DNA of 7,936 nucleotides, from the NCBI GenBank assembly GCA_964431735.1, contig CAYSLJ010000233.1, forward strand, positions 1 through 7,936, written 5' to 3'. The notes beneath the pieces are model-generated. The model searched no databases, was not told the origin of the DNA, and saw only the letters and a program-made list of their open reading frames with translations. Position 1 is the first letter of the stretch; every line of letters starts with the position of its first letter. The position numbers and the translations under genes were made by a program. The stretch is from CALARM01 sp964431735. GTDB lineage: Bacteria > Vulcanimicrobiota > SpSt-956 > JAKJGF01. Positions 7,560 to 7,936 of the stretch are shown here, piece after piece.

Positions 7560-7673
7560 TACTACTCACTTATTGAGGTGAGCATAAATAATAAATATCT
7601 GCTCTCGTGAAGCGTAACGCGTGACGCGTGACGGGAGGAAGACCGTTATTACATGCTTATGCTCAGGTCAGTA
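7560..7673 (-). repeat. Family B repeat, copy 2 (downstream of the YfhO gene, inverted)
   Basis: This is the inverted counterpart of 4648-4770. It carries four heptamers on the plus strand, CGTGAAG, CGTAACG, CGTGACG, CGTGACG (7606-7633), between end arms 7571-7587 and 7657-7673 that pair at 14 of 17 positions. Differences from copy 1 are scattered substitutions, including inside the heptamers, and lack of the short insertion near the GTGAGTAGTA end. It lies two bases from the adjoining family A copy. Confidence 0.9.
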
Positions 7674-7675
7674 GT

Positions 7676-7936
7676 ACCTCTCCAGATAAGTTCGTAACCA
7701 TTTTATCAGCTTCTGCCTGACAGGCTCTTACGAAGAAAAATAATTTGCCTTATATAATTTGTTTTACAGACAATAAATTAACCCTTATTTAATTTTTAAT
7801 ACTATAAAAAAACGAATTTTTCTTCTCCAGAGCCTGCCAGGCAGAAGCTTTTTATGGGTACCCTTTTACCTGTTACGGTAATTAGAGCCTATCCGAAAAG
7901 TCATCAAATACCTTCCGGTGTGTGAGGCTCTTCCGA
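7676..7936 (-). repeat. Family A structured repeat, right copy (runs to window end)
   Basis: This is the inverted counterpart of 1-277. Its outer hairpin is AGAGCCT (7884-7890) with AGGCTCT (7925-7931), with inner pairing of CCGAAAAG (7893-7900) and CTTCCGG (7912-7918). GGGTACCC at 7856-7863 takes the place of the left copy's TTGGTACCAA palindrome. Loop motifs GTTTTACAGAC (7761-7771) and TTTTAATAC (7794-7802), and the inner-edge motif CTCCAGATAAGTTC (7680-7693), are shared with the left copy. Stops interrupt the frame that is open through the left copy, which argues against a protein. The unit may continue past the window. Confidence 0.85.
7708..7849. other. Long imperfect hairpin inside right family A copy
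   Basis: Arms 7708-7741 and 7816-7849 (34 nt each) pair at 30 of 34 positions around a 74-nt loop. As in the left copy, the main break is a three-base mismatch next to CTCT: GGCTCTGGAG on the arm nearer the outer end, AGGCTCTTACG on the other. The stem outside this core shares little sequence with the left hairpin. Confidence 0.85.

Noticed and set aside
1..7936. Composite transposon carrying the four genes
   Set aside because: No transposase or recombinase is encoded and target-site duplications cannot be seen because both ends coincide with the window edges; a contig break at a dispersed repeat explains the same data.

Overview
The window is an AT-rich bacterial segment (roughly one third G+C by eye, AGA/TTA-rich codon use). 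It carries four full-length protein genes and an unusually large share of structured repeat DNA between and around them. There is no rRNA, tRNA, transposase, integrase, replication gene or CRISPR array. The gene content is a membrane protein, two phosphorelay kinases and a YfhO-type membrane protein. It fits a free-living bacterium but does not fix a phylum, and I do not name one.

Layout: positions 1-277 hold a structured repeat unit (call it family A). At 387-1352 (+) lies an orphan six-helix membrane protein with a central soluble domain. At 1523-3124 (+) lies a PAS-HisKA-HATPase-REC hybrid histidine kinase. A repeat-littered gap separates it from a convergent REC-HisKA-HATPase protein at 4485-3352 (-). 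A 392-base divergent gap contains a second repeat type (family B, 4648-4770). It is followed by an 846-residue YfhO-family membrane protein at 4878-7418 (+). The right flank holds an inverted second copy of family B (7560-7673) and then an inverted second copy of family A (7676-7936), which reaches the window edge.

The two kinases face each other and share the phosphorelay toolkit (three receiver/transmitter pairs of conserved residues, no DNA-binding output), so they could belong to one relay; this is inference. The YfhO protein is probably an envelope glycosyl-transfer enzyme and has no visible link to the kinases.

The most notable signal is non-coding. The two family A copies share an identical 46-base outer segment. 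Each also holds a hairpin of about 35 bp whose stem sequence differs between copies while pairing is kept. That is covariation around a conserved asymmetric bulge and conserved loop motifs. Family B brackets the YfhO gene as inverted copies, each carrying four CGTYACG-type heptamers. The window ends exactly inside family A on both sides, so it may be a whole contig broken at a dispersed repeat, or less likely an element or replicon with inverted ends.
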